In this document: positions 31,986-40,280 of the stretch, one piece after another
Layout: each line of letters begins with the position of its first letter
Position numbering within the stretch: position 1 is the stretch's first letter
DNA from: Micromonospora saelicesensis
Lineage (GTDB): Bacteria; Actinomycetota; Actinomycetes; Mycobacteriales; Micromonosporaceae
Direction: 5' to 3'
DNA length: 64,000 nt
Assembly (NCBI RefSeq): GCF_900091575.1
Contig: NZ_FMCR01000002.1
Location: forward strand, 229,787 to 293,786
Made by a program: the position numbers and the translations under genes
Notes under the pieces: generated by a model
Seen by the model: only the letters and a program-made list of their open reading frames with translations
Told to the model about the DNA's origin: nothing
The model's database searches: none

Positions 31986-33128
31986 TCAGCCCTTGGTCAG
32001 CGCCCGGGAGATCACCATCCGCTGGATCTGGTTGGTGCCCTCCACGATCTGCAACACCTTCGCCTCACGCATGTACCGCTCCACCGGGTGGTCGGCCACG
32101 TAACCCGCGCCGCCGAGCACCTGCACCGCGTCGGTGGTCACCCGCATCGCCATGTCGGTGGCGAACAGCTTCGCCTTGGCCGCCTCGATCGAGTACGGGC
32201 GGCCGGCGTCGCGCAGCCGGGCCGCCGCCAGGGTCAGCGCGCGGGCGGCGGAGATCTGGGTGGCCGCGTCGGCGAGCATGAACCCCAGCCCCTGGAAGTC
32301 GATGATGGAACGCCCGAACTGCTGGCGCTCCCGGGCGTAGGAGACGGCGTAGTCCAGGGCGGCCTGGGCCAACCCGACCGCGCACGCCGCGATGCCCAAC
32401 CGGCCGGAGTCCAGCGCGGACATCGCGATGGTGAAGCCCATCCCCTCGCCGCCGATCAACCGGTCGGACGGCACCCGCGCCTCGTCGAAGGCGATCTGCG
32501 CCACCGGGGAGGCGCGCAGCCCCATCGTCCGCTCGGCCGCCTGTGGGGTGATGCCGGCCGTGCCCGCGTCGGCGAGCAGGCAGGAGATCCCCTTCGGGCC
32601 GGGTCCGCCGGTGCGGCAGAAGACGTTGTAGAAGTCGGCAGTGCGGGCGTGGGTGATCCACGCCTTGGTGCCGGAGACCAGGTACGCGTCGCCGTCGCGA
32701 TCCGCCCGGGTGGTCAGCGCCGCCGCGTCCGAGCCACCCTGCGGCTCGGAGAGGCAGTACGCGCCCAGCAACTCGCCACCGAGCATGTCCGGCAGCAGCT
32801 TGCGCTGCTCGTCGCTGCCGAACGCCGCCACCGGGTAGCAGGACAGGGTGTGCACGCTGACCGCCTCGGCGACCGCGAGCCAACGGCTGGCCAGGATCTC
32901 CAGCACCTGCAGGTACACCTCGTACGGCTGCGCCGCGCCGCCGTACTCCTCGGCGTAGGGCAGGCCGAGCAGGCCGGCGCGGCCCAGCGTGCGCAGCACC
33001 TCACGGGGGAACTCGGCGCGTTCCTCGAAGGCCGCGGCCTTCGGCGCGAGCTCGCCGTCGGCGAGCTCGGTGGCGAGACCCAGCAGGTCGTGGGCCTCGT
33101 CGGTGGGGAGGATCCGGTCGACAGTCAT
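31986..33128 (-). CDS. acyl-CoA dehydrogenase
   Basis: A 380-aa FAD enzyme introducing the alpha-beta double bond into acyl-CoA. Family signatures: GAYCLSEPQGGSDAAAL (about residues 122-138), TKAWITHARTADFYNV, and near the end QVLGGAGYVADHPVERYMREAKVLQIVEGTNQIQR, where the Glu of VEGTNQ is the catalytic base. The ATG overlaps the stop of the M24 peptidase by 4 nt, so the two are coupled. Chain-length specificity is not deducible. Confidence 0.93.
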   Translation of the reverse strand: MTVDRILPTDEAHDLLGLATELADGELAPKAAAFEERAEFPREVLRTLGRAGLLGLPYAEEYGGAAQPYEVYLQVLEILASRWLAVAEAVSVHTLSCYPVAAFGSDEQRKLLPDMLGGELLGAYCLSEPQGGSDAAALTTRADRDGDAYLVSGTKAWITHARTADFYNVFCRTGGPGPKGISCLLADAGTAGITPQAAERTMGLRASPVAQIAFDEARVPSDRLIGGEGMGFTIAMSALDSGRLGIAACAVGLAQAALDYAVSYARERQQFGRSIIDFQGLGFMLADAATQISAARALTLAAARLRDAGRPYSIEAAKAKLFATDMAMRVTTDAVQVLGGAGYVADHPVERYMREAKVLQIVEGTNQIQRMVISRALTKG

Positions 33129-34240
33129 AGCGCGATGAGCTCCGTGGGGGTGGTGTTGAGCCGTTGCACGCCGTCCGTTGTGCAGACGACGATGTCCTCG
33201 ATGCGGGCGCCATGCCGGCCCGACAGGTAGATGCCCGGTTCGATGGAGAACGCCATGCCGGCCTCAAGGGGTCGGTCGTTGCCGGCCACCAGGTACGGCT
33301 CCTCGTGACCGTCCAGACCGATGCCGTGGCCGGTGCGGTGCAGGAACGCGGCACCGTAGCCGGCGGCGGCGATCGGCGCCCGGGCGGCGTCGTCGGCCGC
33401 CGCGCCGGTGATCCCGGGCCGCACCGCCGCGACGGCGGCGCGCTGGGCGTCGCACAGCACCGCGTAGTAGTCCAGGAAGTCGGCCGGCGCCGACCCGCCC
33501 GCCAGGTAGGTGCGGGTGCAGTCCGAGCGGTAGCCCGACGCCATCGTGCCGCCGATGTCGACCACCACCGGCTCGCCGACGCCGATCGGCCGGTCCGAGG
33601 TGCCGTGGTGCGGACTGGCTCCGTTGGGCCCGGCCGCCACGATGACGAAGTCGACGGTGACGTGCCCGACGGCGCGGATCGCCGCGGCGATGTCGGTGGC
33701 GACCTCGGCCTCGGTGCGACCGGGGCGCAGCCACTCGCCCATCCGCAGGTGCACCTCGTCGATCGCCGCGCCGGCCTCGGCGAGCGCCGCGACCTCCGCC
33801 GGGGACTTGCGGATCCGCAACTCGCGCAGCACCTCCCCGGCGAGCCGTTGCGCGGCGTCGGGCAGCGCCGCGCGCAGGCCGAGGACCTGCTCGGCCCACA
33901 TCCGGTCGGCGAGCCCGACCGCGGTGACCGGGCCGTCGAGGGCGGCGACGACCAAGGGGTACGGGTCGGTGCCGTCGCCGTGGTCGACGATGCGCACTCC
34001 GGTCGCCGGCGCGGGGGACGCCTCGGCGGCCGGGCGTTCGAGCCGGGGCACGACGAGGGTCGGCTCGCCCTCGGCGGGCAGCACCAGGCAGGTCAGTCGC
34101 TCCCCCGCGTGGGCGTCGTACCCGGTCAGATACCGCAGGTCGGAGCCGGGCGTGAGCAGCAGGGCGTCCAGGCCGGCTGCGGCCGTCGCGCGCTGCGCGG
34201 CGATCAACCGGTCCGGTGGATACAGCTCGTCGATTCCCAC
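33125..34240 (-). CDS. M24-family metallopeptidase (Xaa-Pro peptidase-like)
   Basis: A 371-aa protein with a creatinase-like N-terminal domain (to about residue 140) and a pita-bread catalytic domain. Metal ligands are in order: VVVDIGGTMASGYRSDCTRT (two Asp), the His of RTGHGIG, the Glu of FSIEPGIYL, and the Glu of ARIEDIVV. It may cleave Xaa-Pro dipeptides. GTG start at 34240. First gene of a two-gene operon with the acyl-CoA dehydrogenase; the reason for the pairing is unclear. Confidence 0.9.
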   Translation of the reverse strand: MGIDELYPPDRLIAAQRATAAAGLDALLLTPGSDLRYLTGYDAHAGERLTCLVLPAEGEPTLVVPRLERPAAEASPAPATGVRIVDHGDGTDPYPLVVAALDGPVTAVGLADRMWAEQVLGLRAALPDAAQRLAGEVLRELRIRKSPAEVAALAEAGAAIDEVHLRMGEWLRPGRTEAEVATDIAAAIRAVGHVTVDFVIVAAGPNGASPHHGTSDRPIGVGEPVVVDIGGTMASGYRSDCTRTYLAGGSAPADFLDYYAVLCDAQRAAVAAVRPGITGAAADDAARAPIAAAGYGAAFLHRTGHGIGLDGHEEPYLVAGNDRPLEAGMAFSIEPGIYLSGRHGARIEDIVVCTTDGVQRLNTTPTELIAL

Positions 34241-34275
34241 CCCGTCAGCTTAACGGTCGTTTGGGCAAACCCCAT

Positions 34276-34341
34276 ATCGACACCGATCGTCGGAAAATCC
34301 ATCGACGTTGATTGACGCGGACAGTTAACACTCTTTAAGAT
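34276..34341 (+). promoter_or_regulatory. chitinase promoter with upstream direct repeats
   Basis: TTGACG (34312-34317) and TAAGAT (34336-34341) are spaced 18 bp, a good sigma-70-type promoter 102 nt before the chitinase start. Just upstream, ATCGACACCGAT (34276) and ATCGACGTTGAT (34301) form direct repeats 25 bp apart (9 of 12 identical), the second abutting the -35. Streptomyces chitinase promoters also carry paired 12-bp direct repeats, though of different sequence. Confidence 0.6.
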
Positions 34342-34442
34342 TTGGCTGCCTCGAGGCCCACCCGTCCCTGCGTCCCCCGCACCCCCGCCCGCGACAACCC
34401 TGCGCGGGCGGGTGTCGTCCCTCGCCCACGGGAAGGCCCCCG

Positions 34443-35810
34443 ATGTCCTCACCACTGCGCCGCGCCCTCGCCGCCGGCCTGCTCGCGCTGGCCACGGCCG
34501 GCGCCACCCTCACCGTCACCAGCGCCCCCGCGCAGGCCGTCGTGCTGCCGAACAACTTCAAGAGCGTCGGCTACATGCCCTCCTGGGCCGGCAACATCAA
34601 CACCATCCAGTACAACAAGCTCACCCACATCAACTACGCCTTCGTCCTGCCCAACAGCAACGGCACCCTGCAGGGGGTGGACGGGGCCCGGCTCTCCTCG
34701 CTGGTCTCGCAGGGGCACGCCAACAACGTCAAGGTCTCCATCGCCGTCGGCGGCTGGAACGACGGCAACGACTCGGCCTTCGAGACGCTCGCCGCCAACG
34801 CCACCAGCCGCACCAACTTCGTCAACAACCTGGTCAACTTCGTCAACCAGTACAACCTCGACGGCGTCGACATGGACTGGGAGTACCCCGACGCGGGCGC
34901 CTCGGCCAACAACTACACGGCGCTCATGACGCAGCTCAGCAGCGCCCTGCACAGTCGCGGCAAGCTGCTCACCGCCGCCGTGGTCAGCGAGGGCGGCAGC
35001 GTCCAGGGCGTCCAGACGGCCGTGTTCAACCAGGTCGACTGGCTCAACATCATGGCGTACGACGGCGGCAGCCCACACGCCAACTACGACTGGTCGATCA
35101 ACAGCATCAACCTGTGGAAGGCCCGCGGCCTGCCGGCCAGCAAGGCCGTCCTCGGCATCCCGTTCTACAGCCGCCCCGTCTACTACAACTACTCGTACCT
35201 GGTCGGACTCGACCCGGCGAACGCCAACCGGGACTGCGCCACCATCGGCGGCAGCCAGCAGTGCTGGAACGGTATTCCGACCGTCAAGCGCAAGACGCAG
35301 TGGGCGCTGGCCAACGCCGGCGGCGTGATGAACTGGGAACTGTCGCAGGACACCAGCGGCTCGACCTCGCTGCTCAGCGCCATGTACGACACCATCATGG
35401 GCGGCACCACCCCGCCGCCGACCGGGCGCACCGGTCAGATCACCGGGATCGCCGGCAAGTGCGTCGACGTGGCCTCGGCGAGCACCGCCAACGGCGCCGC
35501 CATCCAGCTCTGGAGCTGCAACGGCACCAACGCGCAGACCTGGACCGTGGCCAGCGACAGCACGCTGCGCGCCCTCGGCAAGTGCGCCGACATCACCAGC
35601 GGCTCCACCGCCAACGGCGCGAAGGTCCAACTCTGGGACTGCAACGGCAGCGGCGCGCAGGTCTGGCAGGCACAGTCCAACGGCACGCTGCGCAACCCGC
35701 AGTCGAACAAGTGCCTCGACGCCAGCGACAACAGCTCCGCCGACGGCACCCGGTTGCAGATCTGGGACTGCTTCGCCGGCGCCAACCAGCGCTGGACGCT
35801 CCCGGCCTGA
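34443..35810 (+). CDS. secreted GH18 chitinase with C-terminal ricin-type lectin domain
   Basis: A 455-aa secreted enzyme. The signal peptide ends near APAQA (residue 32). The GH18 barrel includes VSIAVGGWND and the catalytic DGVDMDWEYP (DxxDxDxE, acid Glu147), then WLNIMAYD and a late MNWELSQD. After a short TTPPPTG linker (about residue 325) a ricin B/CBM13 trefoil follows, with three QxW-type repeats (NAQTWTV, GAQVWQA, ANQRWTL) and paired cysteines. It degrades chitin outside the cell, with the trefoil binding polysaccharide. A strong promoter candidate lies upstream and a bidirectional hairpin downstream. Confidence 0.95.
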   Translation: MSSPLRRALAAGLLALATAGATLTVTSAPAQAVVLPNNFKSVGYMPSWAGNINTIQYNKLTHINYAFVLPNSNGTLQGVDGARLSSLVSQGHANNVKVSIAVGGWNDGNDSAFETLAANATSRTNFVNNLVNFVNQYNLDGVDMDWEYPDAGASANNYTALMTQLSSALHSRGKLLTAAVVSEGGSVQGVQTAVFNQVDWLNIMAYDGGSPHANYDWSINSINLWKARGLPASKAVLGIPFYSRPVYYNYSYLVGLDPANANRDCATIGGSQQCWNGIPTVKRKTQWALANAGGVMNWELSQDTSGSTSLLSAMYDTIMGGTTPPPTGRTGQITGIAGKCVDVASASTANGAAIQLWSCNGTNAQTWTVASDSTLRALGKCADITSGSTANGAKVQLWDCNGSGAQVWQAQSNGTLRNPQSNKCLDASDNSSADGTRLQIWDCFAGANQRWTLPA

Positions 35811-35851
35811 CGCAGCGCCCACAGGGTCCCCCGGACCAGCTGGCTCGTAGT

Positions 35852-35885
35852 GCCCCCGGTCGACGCGAAGGCGTCAGCCGGGGGC
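35852..35885. terminator. bidirectional terminator, chitinase / HxlR-peroxiredoxin
   Basis: GCCCCCGG (35852) and CCGGGGGC (35878-35885) enclose an inner GACGC/GCGTC pair. The stop codon of the convergent gene lies inside the stem. Confidence 0.75.
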
Positions 35886-36761
35886 CCCGGCGTGCTCACC
35901 GACCACTGTGAGCATCTCCTGCACCGAGCCGGCCGGGTCGGTGACCGGGAACTGCACGGCCCGCACCACCGCCGTCGGGTCGACCAGCAGGGTCAGCCGC
36001 TTGAACCGGGTCACCCCGCCCGCGCGGAACACCGGCAGCAGCAGCCCCGCCCCCAGTCGGCCGTCCTCGTCCGACAGCAGCGGAAACGGCAATTCGGCGT
36101 ACGCGGCGAAGTCGGCGAGCTGGTCGGGCCGCTGGGTGCTGATGCCGTACACCCGGACCCCGGCGGTCACGAAGTCCGGATGACGCTTGGCGTACGTGGT
36201 CGACTCCAAGGTGCACCCCCGGGCGCCGGGAATCTCCGCCCAGCCGGGCGGATAGCCGTGCGTCCCCGGCGCGTACGCCCCGGGGAACAGGTAGAGGACC
36301 GTCCACGCGGCGGTCGAGGCCACCGCCACCGGCTGCCCGTCGGCGGCGGGCAGGACGACCTCGGGCAACCGTCGGCCGACCAGGTCGTGCGCGCGGCGCG
36401 CCTCGGCCGAGCCGGCGTCGGCCGTCGCGGTCACGTCACCGTCGCCCATCAGATGCCTCGTTCCCCAGTCCTGCAGCGCGATCAGCACCGGCAACAGCCC
36501 CTCGCCCCTCGTGGTGAGCAGATAGTCGTACCGGGGTGGGTGTCGCGAATACGGTCTGCGCTCCAGCACACCGTGCTCGACCAGGGCGGCGAGGCGCTCG
36601 GTCAGGGCCCGACGGCTGACACCCAGCTCGCGTTGGAGGGCGTCGAAGCGGGTCGTCCCGCCGGCGACGTCGCGCACGATGAGGAACGTCCACCAGTCCC
36701 CCAGTACGCCGAGCGCCTGCGCGATGCCGCAGTCCGCATCAGCAAGATCCTCTCGCCGCAC
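35874..36761 (-). CDS. HxlR winged-helix regulator fused to peroxiredoxin
   Basis: A 295-aa two-domain protein. Residues 1-105 are an HxlR-type winged helix (Cys11 in CGIAQALGVLGDWWTFLIVRD, then SRRALTERLAALVEHGVLERR). Residues 128-290 are an AhpC/PrxQ-like thioredoxin fold with TVLYLFPGAYAPG and the peroxidatic-type Cys in IPGARGCTLES. Cys11 aligns with the redox-sensing cysteine of HypR-type regulators. The fusion suggests that peroxide chemistry is coupled directly to DNA binding. GTG at 36761 with CGGAGG. Palindromic sites sit in the promoter, consistent with autoregulation. One uninterrupted frame, no sign of frameshift. Confidence 0.85.
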   Translation of the reverse strand: MRREDLADADCGIAQALGVLGDWWTFLIVRDVAGGTTRFDALQRELGVSRRALTERLAALVEHGVLERRPYSRHPPRYDYLLTTRGEGLLPVLIALQDWGTRHLMGDGDVTATADAGSAEARRAHDLVGRRLPEVVLPAADGQPVAVASTAAWTVLYLFPGAYAPGTHGYPPGWAEIPGARGCTLESTTYAKRHPDFVTAGVRVYGISTQRPDQLADFAAYAELPFPLLSDEDGRLGAGLLLPVFRAGGVTRFKRLTLLVDPTAVVRAVQFPVTDPAGSVQEMLTVVGEHAGAPG

Positions 36762-36786
36762 CGGCTACCTCCGTTGGTCCCGTCCC

Positions 36787-36812
36787 GACTATAGTCCGTT
36801 CCGGATTGGAAC
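36787..36812. promoter_or_regulatory. operator candidates for the HxlR-peroxiredoxin gene
   Basis: A perfect 10-bp palindrome, GACTATAGTC (36787-36796), and a perfect GTTCC-N5-GGAAC (36798-36812) lie side by side 26-51 nt upstream of the GTG start, on the promoter. Confidence 0.5.
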
Positions 36813-36927
36813 GCTCTGCACCGGCGACCGGCAGCGGTCCGCGCGTCGGTTTCCCTGATCGAACGACACCGGTAGCCATAGCCTGGAATCGGGGAGCCGC
36901 CCGGACTCCCCGACCGGGAGGACCGAC

Positions 36928-37155
36928 GTGGCAGCGAACCAGGCGAGCAGGGCGGCGACCCGCCGTCGCCGCCAACTGTGGGCCGGGGTCCTCGCGCTCG
37001 TCGGCCTGGTCCTGCTGGTCATCGGCGTCACCGTCGCCGACGGCATCGCGGCCTGGGTCGAGGTGGTGGTCGCGGTCCTGCTGCTGGTGACCAGCTACGT
37101 CGTGCAGCACCTGGCCCGACGGGAGGCCGTCTACCGGCCCGACGAGCGACGCTGA
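36928..37155 (+). CDS. small two-helix membrane protein
   Basis: A 75-aa protein: a basic N-terminus (RAATRRRRQ) followed by two transmembrane segments, LWAGVLALVGLVLLVIGVTVA and AAWVEVVVAVLLLVTSYVVQ, and a charged tail. GTG start with GGGAGG upstream. I recognise no family. It precedes the 5'-3' exonuclease gene by 59 nt on the same strand, but has no evident functional link to it. Confidence 0.7.
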   Translation: MAANQASRAATRRRRQLWAGVLALVGLVLLVIGVTVADGIAAWVEVVVAVLLLVTSYVVQHLARREAVYRPDERR

Positions 37156-37214
37156 CACCAACCAGCGGCCGGGCGTACGCCAGATCGTCGGACGGTTGTG
37201 CCAGGCTGTCCGGC

Positions 37215-38171
37215 GTGGCACACCGACCCCCGATCCTGCTGATCGACGCAGCCAGCCTCTACTTCCGGGCCTACTTCGGCATCCCGGAGTCCGCCGCCAA
37301 GGCCGAGGACGGCACCCCGGTCAACGCGGTGCGCGGCTTCCTCGACATGCTCGCCACCCTGATCCGGGTGCGGGGCGCCGACCGGATGATCTGCGCACTG
37401 GACTACGACTGGCGCCCGGCGTGGCGGGTCGACCTGCTGCCGTCGTACAAGGCGCACCGGGTCGCCCCGCAGGGCGGCGAGATCGTTCCGGACACCCTCT
37501 CCCCGCAGGTGCCGATGATCCTCGAGGTGCTGACCGCGGTGGGCATCACCGCGGTCGGCGCGACCGGCTACGAGGCGGACGACGTGCTCGGCACCCTCTC
37601 GGTGACCCAGCCCGGCCCGGTCGAGGTGGTCTCCGGCGACCGCGACCTGTTCCAACTCGTCGACGACGCCCGACCGGTCCGACTGCTCTACGTCGGGCGC
37701 GGCGTCGCCAAGCTCGACGACTGCGACGACGCCGCCGTACGGGCCCGCTACGGCGTGCCCGCCGACCGGTACGCCGACTTCGCCGCACTGCGCGGCGACC
37801 CGAGTGACGGGTTGCCCGGGGTGGCCGGCGTCGGCGACAAGACCGCCGCACGGCTCATCGAGCGGTACGGCAGCATCGCCGGCATCCTGGCCGCGCTCGA
37901 CGACTCCGACTCGTCCTTCGCACCGGGTCTGCGCGCCAAGCTGGTCACGGCGCGCGACTACCTGGGCGTCGCACCGACGGTGGTCCGGGTCGCCCTGGAC
38001 GTGCCCCTGCCGGAGCTGCCCACCGCGCTGCCGAGCGCGCCGGCCGACCCCGACCGGCTGCTCGAGCTCGCCCAACGATGGAACCTGGCCGGCTCGGCCC
38101 GCCGCCTGGTCGACGCCCTCGCCGCCCCCCGTGGCGACGAGAAGCCGTCGACACCCCCGCAAGCGGGGTAA
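37215..38171 (+). CDS. stand-alone 5'-3' exonuclease (DNA polymerase I N-domain family)
   Basis: A 318-aa FEN/PolI-type exonuclease without polymerase domain. It has the N-terminal LLIDAASLYFRAYFG (metal Asp), RMICALDYDWRPAWRVDLLPSYKAHR, GYEADDVLGTL and VVSGDRDLFQLV (acidic cluster), and the helix-hairpin-helix GLPGVAGVGDKTAARLIERYGS at about residues 203-224. It removes flaps or RNA primers in DNA repair and replication. The GTG at 37215 is the conserved start. The last 25 residues are a disordered tail. Confidence 0.92.
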   Translation: MAHRPPILLIDAASLYFRAYFGIPESAAKAEDGTPVNAVRGFLDMLATLIRVRGADRMICALDYDWRPAWRVDLLPSYKAHRVAPQGGEIVPDTLSPQVPMILEVLTAVGITAVGATGYEADDVLGTLSVTQPGPVEVVSGDRDLFQLVDDARPVRLLYVGRGVAKLDDCDDAAVRARYGVPADRYADFAALRGDPSDGLPGVAGVGDKTAARLIERYGSIAGILAALDDSDSSFAPGLRAKLVTARDYLGVAPTVVRVALDVPLPELPTALPSAPADPDRLLELAQRWNLAGSARRLVDALAAPRGDEKPSTPPQAG

Positions 38172-38196
38172 CCACCCGACACGACCCGGTCGGGGG

Positions 38197-38236
38197 ACGA
38201 GCGGGCGAACGCGGGATCCCGCGCTCCCCCGCTCGT
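38197..38236 (+). terminator. nested hairpin downstream of the exonuclease gene
   Basis: A 9-bp outer stem (ACGAGCGGG / CCCGCTCGT) encloses a perfect 14-nt palindrome, CGCGGGATCCCGCG. Placed 26 nt after the stop codon. Confidence 0.65.
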
Positions 38237-38298
38237 TACCGTCCGTAGAGGTGGACCGGACAGGTCCATCGAGTCGAGCGGTTCCGCAGGAGTATCCC

Positions 38299-39507
38299 GT
38301 GCACCTCGCCGCGCCGGAGCCCGGATCGCCACGGGCCAGCGGTCCCCCGGTGCGCGACCCGGAGGGCCCGCGCCGGGTCACCCTCCTCGAACTCTTCTTC
38401 GACCTGGTGTACGTGGTCGCACTGGCCCTCATCTCGCGGGGAATGGTCGACCAACTCGACTGGCACCGGGCCGCCGAGGCACTGATCATGCTGGCCGCCG
38501 TCTGGTGGACCTGGGCGATCACCACTCTGGTCACCGACCTGTACAACCCGGAACGCACCGAGATCAAGCTGCTGATCAGTGCCGTGATGTTCGGCGCGCT
38601 GCTGATGACCACGGCGATCCCGGAGGCGTTCGACAATCGAGGGCTCGTCTTCGCCGGCGCCTACGTGGCGATCCACCTGGGGCGTGGACTGTTCCTGATG
38701 CCGGCGGTACGCCGCGAACCGCAGACCCAGCGTCGGGCGGCCCGCATCTTCGTCTGGTTCACAATCTCGGCGATCCCGTGGCTCATCGGCGCATTCGTCA
38801 GCGGGGACGCCCGGATCGTGTGCTGGGCCATCGCGCTCGCCATCGACTACCTCGGCTTCCGGCTCGCGTACCCGGTGCCGGGGCTCGGGGTGGTGCCCGA
38901 GAAGCAGCGCAACGTCACCGCGGAGCATCTCTCCGAGCGCTACCAGCAGTTCTTCATCATCGCGCTCGGCGACGCGATCCTGACGATCGGCACCATGTTC
39001 AGCATGGAGCACAACGAGGCCGAGAACATCGGGGCCTTCGCTGTGGCCTTCCTGACCACGCTGCTGCTCTGGCGGATCTACGTGCACAAGTCCGGCGAGC
39101 TGCTGCCGACCGCCATCCAGGCCGCCGAGTCGCCCAGCAAGTTCCTGTTCAGCGCGCCGTACACCCATCTGTTGATGATTTCCGGCGTGGTCACCACGGC
39201 GGCCGGCTTCCACCTGGTGCTGCACGAGCCGACCGGGCAAACGCCCCCGGCCTGGCTGGCGGTGATCCTCGGCGGCCCGGCGCTGTTCCTGGCCGGCCGG
39301 GCCTCGTTCGAGTACGAGGTGTTCAGCCGGGTGTCGTGGTCCCGACCCGGCGGGGTGCTGGCGCTGCTGACCATCGCGCCCGGCCTGCTGTACCTGCCGC
39401 CGGTGTTCGCCTCCCTCGGTGGGCTGCTGGTGCTGGTCGGCGTTGCCTACGCGGACTTCCGGCGTAGCCACGGCAAGCCGCCGGAGGCCCCGTCACCGCC
39501 GCACTGA
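38299..39507 (+). CDS. low temperature requirement protein A (LtrA) family membrane protein
   Basis: A 402-aa protein with about ten to eleven transmembrane segments. The LtrA signature is clear: RRVTLLELFFDLVYVVALALIS near residue 30, HLSERYQQFFIIALGDAIL at about 215-233, and WRIYVHKSGE. Named for a Listeria cold-growth gene, but the function is unknown. GTG start at 38299 after CAGGAG. Confidence 0.88.
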   Translation: MHLAAPEPGSPRASGPPVRDPEGPRRVTLLELFFDLVYVVALALISRGMVDQLDWHRAAEALIMLAAVWWTWAITTLVTDLYNPERTEIKLLISAVMFGALLMTTAIPEAFDNRGLVFAGAYVAIHLGRGLFLMPAVRREPQTQRRAARIFVWFTISAIPWLIGAFVSGDARIVCWAIALAIDYLGFRLAYPVPGLGVVPEKQRNVTAEHLSERYQQFFIIALGDAILTIGTMFSMEHNEAENIGAFAVAFLTTLLLWRIYVHKSGELLPTAIQAAESPSKFLFSAPYTHLLMISGVVTTAAGFHLVLHEPTGQTPPAWLAVILGGPALFLAGRASFEYEVFSRVSWSRPGGVLALLTIAPGLLYLPPVFASLGGLLVLVGVAYADFRRSHGKPPEAPSPPH

Positions 39508-39521
39508 ACCAAACCCGCCAT

Positions 39522-40280
39522 TCACCGCGGCGTCGGGCCGGCCAGCAGCCGGCCGGCGTCGGGCACGTACGGCTCGACACCCAGACCGGTGAGCAGTTGA
39601 TGCACTGTCGCCGTCGCAGCGGTGAGCACCGGGCGGCCGAGACTGGCCTCCACCTGCGGCACGGCCGCCAACGACGGCAGCTGAACGCAGGCGGAGAGGA
39701 CCACCGCGTCCACGTCGGTCACGTCCAGCCGATCGGCCAGCTCGACCAGCCGCGCCGCGGGGATGCGCCCGACCGCCACATTGTCCGGCTCGCAGAGGCT
39801 CACCGCGTCGGTCACCTGTACGCCGTACGCGGCGAGGTAGGCCGCGACGGTCGCGGTCAACGGCGGCAGGTACGGCGCGATCAGGGCCACCCGGCGGGCA
39901 CCCAGCGCCCGCAGCCCGGCGACCAGCGCGCCGGCACTGGTCACCACCGGCATGTCGTGCCCGGCGCGACCGGCCGCGCGGCCCAACCGCCGCTCGGCCC
40001 GCTCGTGCGCGCCGGCGCCCTCGCACATCACCGCCACCAGACAGGCGTACGCGAGCACGTCGCAGCGGGCGTCGGCCAGCTCGGCGGCACACCGCAGGGC
40101 AGAGCGGTTCATCCGGGCCAACTCGTCGGCGGTCACCTGACGCAGCCGTACCCGGCTGGCGTGGGTGGTGAAGCGGACCGTCGGATCGACGACCTCACGT
40201 CGGCGCAGCATCTCCGGGATCTCGGTTTCCATTGTGGTGTTGGAACTGGGCACCACCAGGCCGATGCGGTAGCCGCTCAC
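39522..40280 (-). CDS. maleate cis-trans isomerase / Asp-Glu racemase superfamily protein
   Basis: A 252-aa protein with the maleate-isomerase start IGLVVPSSNTTMETEIPEML. The two cysteines expected of this superfamily are in LAYACLVAVM and VLSACVQLPS, and GALVAGLRALGARRVALIAPY lies between them. The reaction could be maleate to fumarate isomerisation or arylmalonate-type chemistry. The GTG overlaps the upstream YrdC-like stop by 4 nt (GTGA). Confidence 0.85.
   Translation of the reverse strand: MSGYRIGLVVPSSNTTMETEIPEMLRRREVVDPTVRFTTHASRVRLRQVTADELARMNRSALRCAAELADARCDVLAYACLVAVMCEGAGAHERAERRLGRAAGRAGHDMPVVTSAGALVAGLRALGARRVALIAPYLPPLTATVAAYLAAYGVQVTDAVSLCEPDNVAVGRIPAARLVELADRLDVTDVDAVVLSACVQLPSLAAVPQVEASLGRPVLTAATATVHQLLTGLGVEPYVPDAGRLLAGPTPR

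Noticed and set aside
34241..34442. A DasR site in the chitinase promoter
   Set aside because: No match to the DasR consensus was found; only direct repeats are present.
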